This document shows positions 41,625 to 53,044 of a DNA stretch of 64,000 nucleotides, piece after piece. A model generated the notes under the pieces. The model was not told the DNA's origin, searched no databases, and saw only the letters and a program-made list of their open reading frames with translations. The stretch spans positions 23,914,471 through 23,978,470 of the forward strand of contig CAXIPT010000001.1 in NCBI GenBank assembly GCA_964030475.1, read 5' to 3'. Origin of the DNA: Tethya wilhelma (taxonomy: Eukaryota > Porifera > Demospongiae > Tethyida > Tethyidae). Position numbers and translations under genes: made by a program. How positions within the stretch are numbered: the stretch's first letter is position 1; each line of letters starts with the position of its first letter.

Positions 41625-43238
41625 ATGGCTATTACAGCTTGCCTGTTTATCGTGTTTGTTCAGATTTTGACTGGCGTATGTACTCAAGATCAACCAAAGA
41701 ATGTTCTCTTTATGCCAGTGGATGACCTTCGACCTGAGCTGTTTGAAGCTTACAACCAGAAGTACATGCACACTCCAAACCTTGACAAGTTGGCCAAAGA
41801 GAGCATGGTGTTTCAGAGAGCTTACTGTCAACATGCTCTCTGTATACCTTCCAGAAACAGCTTCATGACAGGAAGGAGACCAGACACAACTCAAGTGTGG
41901 GCAGGACTTGGAAACCCTCATTTTCGAGTGATAGGACCAGACTGGATATCTCTACCAGAACACTTTAAGAACCATGGATTCACAACTCTCGGCGGTGGCA
42001 AAACGTACCACCCTGACCATCCTCCTAACTGGGATGAACCAAAGTCTTGGTCTCAAGATAGGCCTTATTTTCCTTTCAAACTCACTACGTGTCCTAATAA
42101 GACTGTGATACAAAAAGATGGTAGCTCCCAAGGTAAAATTGTTGGTGGGAGTGTTGCTAAAATAGACACCTGGTGTCCACTCAATGAGAAAGACTACAAT
42201 GACAGTTATCACTATGATTGGAAGCTAGCTAATGAAACAATTGATACTCTAAAGTATGTGAATAGCAAAAAAGAGCCTTGGTTTGTTGCAGCTGGGTTCA
42301 GACGACCACATGACCCCTGGATGATGCCTCAGAGGTTTTGGGACATGTACAGCTCTTCTGATATCCCAACAGTTCTCCATCGCTCCAGACCAGTTGACAG
42401 TCCAGACATAGCATTCCACAATCAAGGACTATTGCTGTACTCTAATGGCTCCCAGTACCTTCCAATGCCTGATCCCATACCTGTTGAGATACAGCAGGAG
42501 GCCAGACATGGCTACATGGCCTCAATCTCTTGGGTGGATTCTCAGATTGGACGAGTTTTAGATACTCTTGAGGAAATGGATCTCAAGGACAACACACTAG
42601 TTGTCTTGTTTGGTGATCATGGGTATCAGCTAGGAGAACATGATTCATGGCATAAAATGACAAATTGGGAACTTGCTACACGTACACCTCTAATCATCAG
42701 AGCACCATGGTTACCAAAGAGCATGGGAAAATCTTCATATGCCCTCGTTGAACTTGTAGACCTCTATCGAACTATTGCAGACCTAGTGGGAGCTCCAGAA
42801 CCTGGTAAAGATATTGAAGGAACAAGCTTTGCTCATCTCTTTGAAAATCCTGGTCTTGATGCTTACCAAGCTGCAAAAGCATTGAACAAAACAGCAGCTG
42901 CTTTCAGCCAATACACAAGATGTATTAACAACAAGACAGCTCAATGGGATGACAATGAATGCCCGTACAAACCCAATTCAACTGTTCCGGCACTGATGGG
43001 TTACTCCATGCGTACACCTGAATGGAGATACACAGCATGGATGCATTGGGATGTTTCGGCCAGAAAAGCACTATGGAACAAAGAGCCATATGCTATAGAA
43101 CTATACGATCACAGTGGAGATCCTGACATTGAGAATGACTTTAATAATGATCTTGAAATGGCAAATGTTGCTAAGAACAACAAAGATACTGTGGATGAAC
43201 TTCAACAAAAGCTAAAGGATTTCTTCTCAAAATCTTAG
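41625..43238 (+). CDS. IDS: Iduronate-2-sulfatase-like protein 3
   Basis: Intact, intronless, 537 residues, with a signal peptide at about 1-21 (ACLFIVFVQILTGVC). It has all core features: VDDLRPE metal site, CIPSR with C73, TGRRPDTT, GGGKTYHP, GDHGYQLGEHDSWHK and the C-terminal ELYDHSGDPDIENDF. It differs from copy 1 mostly in a variable loop after YFPFKL (nine more residues, lysine-rich) and in GFRRPHDPW, where copy 1 has HVPW. It was presumably made by tandem duplication. Expected role is lysosomal or secreted removal of 2-O-sulfate from uronic acids. Loop differences could tune substrate choice; that is speculation. Confidence 0.93.
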   Translation: MAITACLFIVFVQILTGVCTQDQPKNVLFMPVDDLRPELFEAYNQKYMHTPNLDKLAKESMVFQRAYCQHALCIPSRNSFMTGRRPDTTQVWAGLGNPHFRVIGPDWISLPEHFKNHGFTTLGGGKTYHPDHPPNWDEPKSWSQDRPYFPFKLTTCPNKTVIQKDGSSQGKIVGGSVAKIDTWCPLNEKDYNDSYHYDWKLANETIDTLKYVNSKKEPWFVAAGFRRPHDPWMMPQRFWDMYSSSDIPTVLHRSRPVDSPDIAFHNQGLLLYSNGSQYLPMPDPIPVEIQQEARHGYMASISWVDSQIGRVLDTLEEMDLKDNTLVVLFGDHGYQLGEHDSWHKMTNWELATRTPLIIRAPWLPKSMGKSSYALVELVDLYRTIADLVGAPEPGKDIEGTSFAHLFENPGLDAYQAAKALNKTAAAFSQYTRCINNKTAQWDDNECPYKPNSTVPALMGYSMRTPEWRYTAWMHWDVSARKALWNKEPYAIELYDHSGDPDIENDFNNDLEMANVAKNNKDTVDELQQKLKDFFSKS

Positions 43239-43873
43239 CGGACATACTACATGTATTACATCTTTTATACATGGGTTTGGGTTGTATAGCAATAGGAGGT
43301 TTAAAAAAGTATATGCACGTTAAGTATCATGTGAGTACATAAATACTCAGGTATATCCGACTAATAAAAGCGCATTCAGTAGCAGTGCCAACAGGATCTA
43401 TACTTATACTGCCACAGTTCCTTTAAGTAGAATTGAATGTCTTTCAGTCCTTCCACAGAGATTCATACAAAAATCAAGTTGGACTGAAGAACTTGTGCCA
43501 ACAAGATAGTTAGCAAAACTGTGACGGGGATGTACCCGGTATGCTGTGAGGTAATTATACTATCTATAATTGTTAATGCATTAAGCTAAGAGATAAGACT
43601 CTATGCCAGCAAACACATTATGTCGTAAGGCTTATGACATTGTTGAGAGAATGCCACAAGTAAAGAGGAGGAAGAGCATAGCATTGCCACAGTAGTATTG
43701 GTATACATACTGGCACTAGTATGTAAAGAGCTGGAAAATATACTTTCTGTAGCGAAATGCTTACATACAATGATTGTAGAATCCCTCTTCATTTCTAAAT
43801 GTATTAATTCTTTGAAAAAGGATATTCCTGCCGGTTAGGTAAAAGGTCGATGCGTTCATAAATCAGACGTGCA
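43239..43873. other. Spacer between sulfatase 3 and Calx-beta gene A
   Basis: No exon or repeat supported. It is the 3' flank of the sulfatase array and the distal promoter region of the Calx-beta gene. Confidence 0.35.
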
Positions 43874-43920
43874 CGCGCATGCGCAAATGGGTGGAGCTAG
43901 GGTGACGCTCTATATAAAAG
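43874..43920 (+). promoter_or_regulatory. Core promoter of Calx-beta gene A (NRF1-like site plus TATA)
   Basis: CGCGCATGCGCA at 43874-43885 fits the NRF1 (alpha-PAL) consensus YGCGCAYGCGCR. TATATAAAAG at 43911-43920 is a good TATA box. The ATG follows at 43969, leaving a short leader of about 20-30 bases. Binding is inferred only. Confidence 0.6.
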
Positions 43921-43968
43921 TTGCTCTATAACAGTGATGGGTGGCATTTTGTGTTTGGAGGTTGAGTT

Positions 43969-45257
43969 ATGCTAACTTCTACTGCAGAAAAAATTATACT
44001 AGTGTGCAGCATCTGGTCTGCATTGAACACAGGCGGTAAGTCTGTAGAATTTTTATTGGTTGCCAAATGTAAATCAACATGAAAGGGAAAGAACAGTGGG
44101 ATATAGCGAGTGGGCTACAGGTAAAGGAATGCCGAATGCAAAAACTCTATGATCTTGTAAGAAAGATCCTTAATATTTATATTATTGTAGGACATGAATT
44201 GTGTAGTTGTCAGTATACAATTGTTTGATTTACTGTTAGACTGAAACCAGGGAAATAAAATTATTCCAAAGGAATTTTTGTGCTGGTATATAAAAGGTCT
44301 AAATAGTTATTCTATATACCAGCCTCAAATACACCCAGAAGCTGCATAAAGAACCTAGCGACAGCATGACTACCAGGGAAGATGCAAGCTATTATCCAAG
44401 CCACATCAATGCAAATACAAGCACAAATGTTACAGACACTAAGTATTATTGTGCTATACAGCTTTTGGGGGTTAATTGGGGTATCTTGTAACAAGATATC
44501 TTAATTAACCCCAAAGATATCCCAATTAACCCAAACAGCTACAAGTTCCCAGAGTGCACTGAATGGTACACCAATTTAAAATTGCTGTGCACATGCAAAT
44601 ACCATGCACAAATCAATCCAAAACCTTTAGCTTTTAGATTAGATAAATGACTATCTAGGTTATACACTATAATATTATAGCTAAATTTACAAGTTGAATT
44701 TGTGCATCTCCAGGATTATGTCAGGATCCAGGTGTTCCAATCAGTGGTTGCTATTACACCGTGGATTGTTCTGGAGCACCTCTGACCGATCCCAATGTCA
44801 TTTCAAACTCTAGAGACTGTTGTATTGCAGACGAATCCCTGGCCTATATGGGAACGGATGGATCGTGTAATCCTTGTGCTGGTATGTTGTCAAATGCATG
44901 TACTTGAGAATTTCATGTTATTTAAAATATACTTCAGTTCTAGAAGTTTAAAATTTAAATTTTTATTATGATTTTTTTCTATTAACATTGGTATGGACAA
45001 TCGTCATGTTGTTTTGTTTTTTGTTTGCCAGGAAACTGATAATAATAATAATAATAATTAATAACTTGCATGTGATACACAATATTATTGTGCACATAAT
45101 AATATACAAACAGAGTCTGAGGTGACTGTTGGATTTGATCCTGTTGTTTATAATGTGGATGAGGGAATGCCTGCTGATATCAGAGTAGTACTCTCAAGGA
45201 TTGTGGCTTTTCTAGTCACAGTGAATTTTCAAACAAAATATCTGACTGCTACAGGTT

Positions 45258-45319
<62 letters not shown>

Positions 45320-48165
45320 ACGGGCACACAAATTAGCAAGCCAACCACATGCTGCACTCATATTCATACAGCTACCAAAGACTACATCCCTGAGTCAAGA
45401 ATGTTGGCTTTTCATCCAGGACAGATTGAACAGATTGTACAAGTTTTTAGCCTTCACGACCCAGAGGTTGAAAACACCGAGTCCTTCACAGTCACTTTAT
45501 CTTCACCCTCTCTTGGGGCTGGTATTGGTGTGGACACAGCCATAGTGAACATTATTGATAACACATTGTCAAGTTAGTACTTTCTAATGTGCATTAATTC
45601 CACAGATAAGACTGTCTGCATGGTCATGCAGTTTCAATGTAATAATTTATTCAGATGTGCTGGTGGAGTTTGATCCAGTCACATACTCTGTAGTGGAAGG
45701 AGAAAACGTGAGGGTAACTTTCACCATTGTGAGACGGACACAGACAACAAGAACTGTCAGTGTGATGTTTTCAACCGAGGATGGAACCGCCACAGCTATA
45801 GGTTTGGCCCATGTGTGCGTATTTAGATCCTGCATGCATAAGTGCATCTACGGTTGATGTAGTATAGCAATGCCATCATCATCATCATGAATGCATGTAC
45901 TAAGTTCAGTTCTCATATCCTCTTTCTTTTATAGGTTCTGCTGACTACACCAGCCAACTGGATGTCTTGGTCACATTTGCTCCCAGTGACTCTCAACAGA
46001 CTGTGGATGTAGTCATAACCAACGACAACATCCGTGAAGGTGCAGAGATCTTCTTTGGAGTTCTCTATCTCCCTCCAGGCAGCCAGGGAGTTGAGCTGGG
46101 AGAAGACCGAGCTACTGCCACCATTGAGGATGATGACAGTGAGCCATTAAAATGCATGCATGCTGATAACTATTAGTCATATGTATAATCATACGTACGG
46201 TAGTACGTATAGTAGGAATGGGTCGACTGTCCCACTGACACAATACAAAATGTTTGTGCTTATAAACTCTCAGAGAAAGATAGCTAAGCCTTCAAACATG
46301 CATAGAGGCCTCCCTTAGGTAGTTTTCTAACTGCATGCACCAAGAAATCTGGCAGAAACTTCCTAGAGCACTCTGGAGAGAGCGTTGGCGAGAAGCCACA
46401 ACAGTGCAATTTTGTTTTCTTTCTTCCTCCCTCCCTCCCTTCCTAACTGACTTACTTGAACACGATTTCCAGAAAAATAAAAGGCATTGAGGCAACTTTG
46501 ACTGTACACAGTAACTTTATTTCTTCTGAAGTATGTTCTTTGATACTCGTTTGCTGCCTAAAAGCTACCAAACAAAATCTAGGCAGCTTTCAATTCTCCT
46601 ATAAAAATTACTGTACTGTAACGAAGCCATTTTATGTAGGTAAAGGTCGTCAGCATAACACGTGGTTTGCACTCATATAATGCGCATGCGCATTGTTACT
46701 TGAAGCACTCCTGCTTTTTTCAGAGATTGACCAGTCTCTGCTAGCCTTCATGGCGATGCACCTTAGTGTTGAAAAAAGTGAATGAACAAGTAGTAAAAAT
46801 TTTATAAAAATGAGAAGTGTAGGAATGGGCAGTGCCGTAAAAAGCAATGAAACAAGGCAAGACTCGGAACTTCGGCACATGACTACTTCATTTTTTTTAT
46901 GCCCAAGTCTTATGATCTAACAAAGATTTTACCTGCATGCCTACTGATACTTCATCCCAAATAACCAAATGATTGCATGCATGACTGTACTGACCCTGGC
47001 TCAGAATCACAACATATCCAGGAGACTGAAATGAAGTAGTCATGTGCCGAAGTTCCGAGTCTTGCCTTGTTTCATTGCTTTTTACGGCACTGCCCATTCC
47101 TACACTTCTCATTTTTATAAAATTTTTACTACTTGTACATACTTTAAATTAGTGGCTTAATTGTTTAATTTTTGCAAATTTCAACCTGCATTGAAAACAT
47201 TTAGAGGTAAATTTTTTTTTAGTGATTCTGTTATTACAGCTGTTATTGCTGCATGTTTGATACACATTGTGCACGTGTTGGAGGAATAAACAAATCATCG
47301 GAACTGAAAATTAACATTCCACCACCACACACTCATAAAGGTGTATCTGTTTTGTTTGATCCCATTGAGTACCCAGTCATAGAAGGAAATATGATTTCCT
47401 TCAAGATTGTACTACAAGGAGAATCAACAACAGATGTATATAGTGGTTGGCTTCAGCACTAGAGATGGATCAGCTACAGGTACACTATTTGAACAACTGT
47501 AAGAAAGTGAAGTTGAGGGTCTTGAAACTTGTGCTGTGCAACAGGAATGTTGCTAAGCATGGCAGACTAACAAAATATTCAAAAATCAATGTCATTAAGT
47601 AGATGATTATATATTACTATTTATAAAATTAATATCAGTGAACATTATAATTATACAGCGTCATGTACTTCCCAGACCCTTGCTTTTACTGAGCTACAGG
47701 GAATTAAGAGTTAGCATGCAAATTTAGCATCTGCATACCTGCATGAGAGAGCCATATACGCTATTTTGCTAGATTTTAAATAATAGCAATAAATATTATT
47801 AAATTTTTATTAGTAATCTGATTGAATGTGTCTATGGAACATTCAGTCCATTTCAAGTTCTTAACAACAATTAAACAAAAAATTTAAACAAAATCCCATG
47901 CAGGTAAATTGTCATTGACATTCAATTTAATGTTCATTCACTTGTCAATTGCACAAACAGCTCCTGAAGACTACACAGGTCATTCAGAATCTGTTCTTCT
48001 GACCTTTGAACCTGGTGTTTCTGACATTTTTGTGTCGGTTCCAACTATTGACAACACAGTGCTAGAGGGAAAGGAAACTTTTACAGGAGATCTCTTGCTG
48101 ACTAGTGGCAGTAGTAGAGTCATTATTGCTGAACCAACAGCAGTGGTCACCATTTACGACGATGN

Positions 48166-48197
<32 letters not shown>

Positions 48198-51020
48198 TTG
48201 GATGTGAATGTCATATGGATCACTAGCATAATTATAACCATTGTTAAAATAATATTTTTATTGAATAAACTTTTGCTATAATCTTTTGATTTGTGAAATC
48301 AGTAGCTATCCATTAAGGTACAGATAACTGAAACTACACTTAAATTAAGGTTAATAGATAAAAGTTCTTGTTGACACTCTAGAATTCTGTCTCCATAGCT
48401 CTCTCAGGTAATTTACACCATGAATATGTGCTTTGAAGTATATAGCAGTATATATATACTCACATTATCTTTATGGCACAATACGTGTTATCTCCTTTGT
48501 GATGACAAGTAGGAGGATACATAATTTAGTTAGTAATCTTTGATAATACTTACGTCAAAAGGACTTATTAAACACGTCACTAAGAACAAATATCACAACG
48601 AAGAAACTAGAGGAGTTGCTATAAAAGGAGCCAGACAAAATCACCATGTCAACGATAGGAGACTAAGCAGAGCAAAGAATAAATCTGAAAGAAACAGCAA
48701 ATATCAAGCAAACTCACAGCACTGCAGGAAGATATCTTATTGACAAAGAAAAAATGACTAACAATAATATTATAGTACCAATCTTCATAATTGTTGGAGC
48801 TACACTCTTGGAAGGTGAGATTTAAACAACAATCATGTACCACTGACTCTACAACTCTAAATCATAATTAAGTAGATTGTAAATTTATCAAGGCAATTAC
48901 CTTCTACAGCTGGACCAATAAATGAAACTAATCTTTCTCTGACAAGTGCTAACACTGCTCCCTACATTGAGATTCTGAGAGGACGAGATGGTCGTGATGG
49001 AAGAGATGGAACCCCTGGACCACAGGGACCCCCTGGGCCAAATACAGGAGTACTAGGACCACGGGGGCTACAGGGAGCATGTGGACCTCAGGGTGCTACT
49101 GGAGAACAAGGTCCACCTGGTCCCAGAGGTGCTACTGGAGTCACATACATAAGATGGGGGAAGACCACCTGCCCATCAGGAACTGAATTGGTTTACCAAG
49201 GCAGAGCTGGAGGGAGTTGGTTTGATCATCGAGGAGGTGGAGGAAACTACCTCTGTATGCCTCTAGACCCAGAGTACACTCTCAGATTCACAAGTGGAGT
49301 GACAGGCCACAGCTATGTGTATGGAACTGAGTATCAATCCCCAATACAAGGCCAGAATCAACACAATGTCCCCTGTGCAGTATGCTATGCATCCACTCGG
49401 GCAGCTGTCATGATGATCCCAGCTAAGACCACCTGTCCTCAATCCTGGACCAGGGAGTACTATGGCTACCTTATGTCAAACTATCTTAGTTATCAACGTA
49501 CAATGTTTGAATGTGTTGACAAAGATCAANTGATAGATTTTTATGATCATAAACATTTTGTATTGTGTCTATGGGACATTCGGCCCATTCCTACTATACG
49601 TACTACCGTACGTATGATAATAATAATCTGATTGTGTCTATGGAATATTCAGTCCATTTCGAGTTCTTAACAACAACAAAAAATTTAAAACAAAATCCCG
49701 TGCAGGCAAATTGTCATTGACGTTCAATTTAATGTTCATTCACTTGTCTATTGCACAAACAGCTCCTGAAGACTATATAGGTCATGCTGTTCTTCTGACC
49801 TTTGAACCTGGTGTTTCTGTCATCACTGTGTCACCGGTTCCAACTATTGACAACACAGTGTTTGAGGAGGAGGAAACCTTTAAAGGAGTTCTCTTGCTGA
49901 CTAGTGGCAGTAGTAGAGTCATTATTGCTGAACCAACAGCAGTGGTCACCATTGACGACAATGATGGTAAGTTTCTCACAAAAATTGCCAAGTTATTGCT
50001 CTACTGAGTATGCAATACCAGCTATATATAAGGTCACGCATACACAATTTTATGTTAACCGTTTTGTGTATGACATGTTCTGTAGAAGTGATAGTGGGTT
50101 TTGATCCAACGGAGTACTTGGTCAATGAGGGTTCTTCAACCAACGTGAGAGTGGTTCTTTCAGGATATTTTGCTATTGATGTGTTTGTCAACTTGAGGAC
50201 CGTTGATGGTTCAGCAGTTGGTAAACGAAAGACAAATGTTCATGTAATACTAGTAAGAGGAATGATTATTACTATAATACTCAAATAATTATTACAGCTC
50301 CTGGTGATTATGATAATATTACCAGTCGCACTGTCTCCTTTAAACCTGGGGATACTGAACAGCTGGTAGAGGTGGGGACTAATTTTGATCTGATCGGAGA
50401 GCTATCAGAAGAGTTCAATGTAGAGCTGTTTAATCCTTCACACTTAGGAGTGTACATTGAAGTGAACACTGCTACCATTGAAATCATCGACACTTCAGGT
50501 ACACCTACAAATTAGCTACCATTACAATACCTATAGCATGTATAATTGATTTTTCCCTGTCTATAGATGTTCTTGTAGAGTTTGATCCTACTGTAATATT
50601 ATCTAACGAAGGATATGGAATGGTTACCTTTACTATAGTCCTTCGCACCATCTCTGCACGACCTATTCATGTTCTCTTCAGCACTAGAGATGGAACAGCT
50701 ACTGGTAAGCTTATTGGTAAAATTGCACAGACTTTTAATCTTGAATGTAGGCTATAACAAATTCTACCCTTTTCCTTCAATTCCTTTTTTCCCATCCCAA
50801 CACCCCTCTCATAGCTCCACAGGACTATACTACTATCACATCACAGACAGTGACCTTTGCTCCTGGGGAGGATCAACAAACGGTTCAAGTGATGATTACC
50901 AATGACCAGATTTACGAGAACATTGAACACTTTGAAGGAGTACTCACATTGCCTGCTGGTAGCACAGCTGTTACCATTGGCAACGCAGTGGCTATTTGTG
51001 TGATTAATGACAATGACTGA
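43969..51020 (+). CDS. Calx-beta repeat secreted protein A (5 repeats, damaged)
   Basis: Exons, all phase 1: 43969-44035 (signal peptide, MLTSTAEKIILVCSIWSALN), 44714-44881 (Cys-rich module), 45114-45254, 45372-45572, 45655-45801, 45935-46138, 47341-47479, 47961-48164 or its near-copy 49763-49966, 50086-50220, 50298-50498, 50567-50704 and 50815-51020. Each Calx-beta domain uses two exons: an EFDP.TY.V.EG half and a DYT...TFAPG...DDN half. Five domains result. These domains bind calcium through acidic loops and occur in Na/Ca exchangers, adhesion receptors and sponge aggregation factors. Lesions: exon 47341-47479 carries 4 extra bases (TATA) against its paralogue, giving a stop at 47461; the next exon is duplicated with a collagen gene between. 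The stop at 51018 replaces the donor that lets paralogue B continue. Pseudogene or collapsed alleles are both possible. Confidence 0.82.
44453..44534. repeat. Nested inverted repeat in gene A intron 1
   Basis: GGGTTAATTGGGGTATCTTG and CAAGATATCTTAATTAACCCC form a hairpin, and GATATCCCAATTAACCC follows as a second inverse copy. It is a short palindromic remnant with no coding sense. Confidence 0.6.
45261..45321 (+). repeat. (CT)n(CA)n compound microsatellite
   Basis: A CT run followed by a CA run in the intron between the two halves of the first Calx-beta repeat of gene A. The matching intron of gene B (59300-59403) also holds a CA/GT tract, so the tract predates the duplication. Confidence 0.9.
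46189..47140 (+). mobile_element. Foldback element FB, copy in an intron of gene A
   Basis: Full length: TCATACGTACGGTAGTACGT, then CAATACAAAATG, a TTCC run, CACGTGG, TGCGCATGCGCA at 46681-46692, and a hairpin with arms at about 46790-46895 and 47030-47140. The matching intron in paralogue B (57597-57899) lacks it, so it inserted after the gene duplication. Confidence 0.8.
47815..48164 (+). repeat. First copy of a duplicated intron-exon segment
   Basis: It matches 49620-49966 through intron (AATCTGATTG...GTGTCTATGG) and exon (APEDY...AVVTI), with scattered substitutions and balanced small indels that keep the exon at exactly 204 bases. A single N follows at once. It is either a local duplication or the two alleles placed in series. 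Confidence 0.75.
48620..48627 (+). promoter_or_regulatory. TATA box of the short-chain collagen gene
   Basis: TATAAAAG lies 134 bp before the collagen ATG at 48754, consistent with a leader of about 100 bases. Confidence 0.5.
48754..49529 (+). CDS. Short-chain collagen (spongin-type), 3' end cut by an N
   Basis: Exon 1 (48754-48814) encodes a signal peptide, MTNNNIIVPIFIIVGATLL. A CAG acceptor then leads into an open exon (from 48914). After about 28 residues come roughly 16 Gly-X-Y triplets (GRDGRDGRDGTPGPQGPPGP, later GEQGPPGPRGATG). The C-terminal domain follows, with IRWGKTTCPSGTELVYQG, CAVCYASTRAAVMMIPAKTT and FECVDKDQ. This layout matches sponge short-chain collagens such as the freshwater-sponge C4 type and similar cnidarian proteins, which form spongin or basement-membrane-like matrix. 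The frame is lost at the N (49530), right before the expected last dozen residues. It sits between two copies of a Calx-beta exon, bounded by N on both sides, so its placement inside gene A may be artificial. Confidence 0.85.
49531..49618 (-). mobile_element. Foldback element FB, terminal fragment
   Basis: About 90 bp of the palindromic end in reverse: CATAAACATTTTGTATTGTG, GGGACATTCGGCCCATTCC and TACGTACTACCGTACGTA. The rest was lost at the contig join at 49530. Confidence 0.75.
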
Positions 51021-51428
51021 TGATGCATGGTGAGGCAAATACTAATGAAATTATTTTTTTTGCTATTGTATGAGAACTGTCTACGATTATTTTATTATAA
51101 ATAATACGTGTACATAGGCAACTGCCCTGGCCATATATAATGCTGCATTTTCCTATATAAGTTTTATAATAATTGTATGTATAATGCTGCTTGCATATTA
51201 TTATCATCAATTGGTACTCTAATTATAGATTTCACAGAATTATATAATTTGTGGGCTATAGCAACTTAAGGTTTTCCTTTGAATTCAATCTTTTATATTT
51301 TTTTGTTTAAAATTAAGAACATTCTGAATATACATACAATGTTTAAAATATGACTATCTATAATGTTAGTATGTGTTCCTTCTCTGCTTGATAATAATTA
51401 TAATTATATAATAGTAGTTCATGCGTAT
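51021..51428. other. 3' flank of gene A
   Basis: AT-rich and without a supported exon. The two final Calx-beta exons known from paralogue B have no counterpart here. Confidence 0.4.
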
Positions 51429-51737
51429 ATGCAGTGGTGTAGATATACCCCTCCCCCCTCCCCCCTACGCTTATTGTTTGTGAAGTTATATATACTTTAG
51501 CAACATTGCATGCATGGTTAGCAGTCATATTTGGCCAGAATTCTATACAGGACAACTCTTCAAAGCTTTCTTTTTGCTGCTACAAAGATTTAGAGAGGGT
51601 TCAATCTATGGTTTGATGTATTAAATGGGAAGGGCTAAGATTAGCTAATTAAGTGAGTGTGTTTTCTTTTGTCACACAAAATTTTCGGCGCGCTTTGCGT
51701 GGAAAATTTTTAAAAATCCTAGCTATATACACCCCTG
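51429..51737. mobile_element. CAG...CTG element, copy 3
   Basis: TGCAGTGGTGTAGATATACC at the left is mirrored by TAGCTATATACACCCCTG at the right. GTATA occurs on both flanks, consistent with a 5-bp duplication. The internal TTTTCGGCGCGCTTTGCGTG relates it to the copy at 11316. Confidence 0.55.
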
Positions 51738-52742
51738 GTATAATGACACTTATAACATTGACTCTAAAACTGAAACCCGGTTCAGAAGTAACTTGGTACC
51801 ACAGAACTATATACAGGCAAAATAGGGTGGATTTTAAAAAGAATACACTTCAAGTTGCTAAATTATTATATACAGTAAAGACAATATCATCATTGGTATA
51901 CTATGAATATCACTAAACAGAATGTAGTGCTGAAGTGACCACATAAGGTTGGCAGTGGGTAAGCATAATGGGTGCTGTGCAAGTGCTCCACAGAGTATAC
52001 TGAAAGAGTTTCATGGCTACTGGCTAGCTCAGCTACATGGCTTGGGTCACCGGATGTTGGTTACTAATATAATTAAACAAGGAGACTGTCAGTGTGGCTT
52101 GCTTCGCTTATACCACGCTCCTTGCTTATGTAGGAAGTATACTGATGTTTACTGCTAGATGCATGCCAGCCCAGGCATCTGTCACGATAATAATAACTGG
52201 GGCCAGTGGGCAGTGAATTTCAGAAAGGCATGCATGCACTGCTCTTCTCCGCAATTTGGCCAGCTCAGCAATTACCACACTAGGTGACATCACAGACGAC
52301 CGTTTTCCAACTTCCCGGCGCCATTTTTGGAATCAGCTGGCAAAGAAACTTGTTATCTGGCTAGCTGTGTTTCGTGTACAGTGGCAGAGAAGCAGACTCC
52401 TAGAAGCGAAAGTTCTCCTCTCGCTAAGCTTCTTTTGTGAAAGATTGGCTGCTTTATCAAGCTTCTTGGTCGGATACAGACGCCACTGGTAAGCCTTGTC
52501 AGCTATCTCAAAAAAAGTTAACCATACTTGTAGCGTTTTTCATAGCTTGCATTTTTCACAGTCCTGGGAAAAAGTAGCGTTTTAGCTCGAGGTCGCATCA
52601 CTTCCGGTAGTGACCCTCCGTTACATGTATACGTACGACATGAGTGCGCTTTTGCTGAGCTGGCAAGTCTGTTAATTACATTCCAATCATGTGACCGCAA
52701 TACTTCACATTGAGAACTGATCACGTGCACCTGCTTTGCCAG
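51738..52742. other. Spacer between the convergent Calx-beta genes
   Basis: No gene recognised. The GC content rises after about 52250; none of the short frames looks like a real exon. Confidence 0.35.
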
Positions 52743-52751
52743 CTAAGCAAA

Positions 52752-52924
52752 CAGAGGAGGTAGGACACAGTTGACCTTTGTGCAATAGTTCACCTAACGA
52801 GGTACCCTCATCGCCCACGTTTTTGATTAGATCACGTGATCAAATCTAATTAAAAATGGTGGCAACAAGGGTACCTCATTAGGTGAACTATTGCACAAAG
52901 GTCAACCGTGTCCTACCTCCTCTG
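52752..52924. mobile_element. 173-bp palindromic MITE with 9-bp target duplication
   Basis: Arms of about 58 bp: CAGAGGAGGTAGGACAC, TTGACCTTTGTGCAATAGTT and CACCTAACGAGGTACCC are mirrored at the right end. CTAAGCAAA is repeated exactly at 52743-52751 and 52925-52933. The small core has GATCACGTGATC. A stray end, TACCTCCTCTG, lies at about 52950. Confidence 0.85.
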
Positions 52925-53044
52925 CTAAGCAAAGGTGCACTTGTGTCGTACCTCCTCTGGTTACATACACACACACACACACACATACACACGACACTCA
53001 CAACTTTGCTGATAATATGATAGCACAAAACTCAAGTAGACGGG

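Noticed and set aside
46292..47112. Several 67-76 codon frames
   Set aside because: They lie within the foldback element inserted in the gene A intron; similar chance frames appear in other copies of the element.
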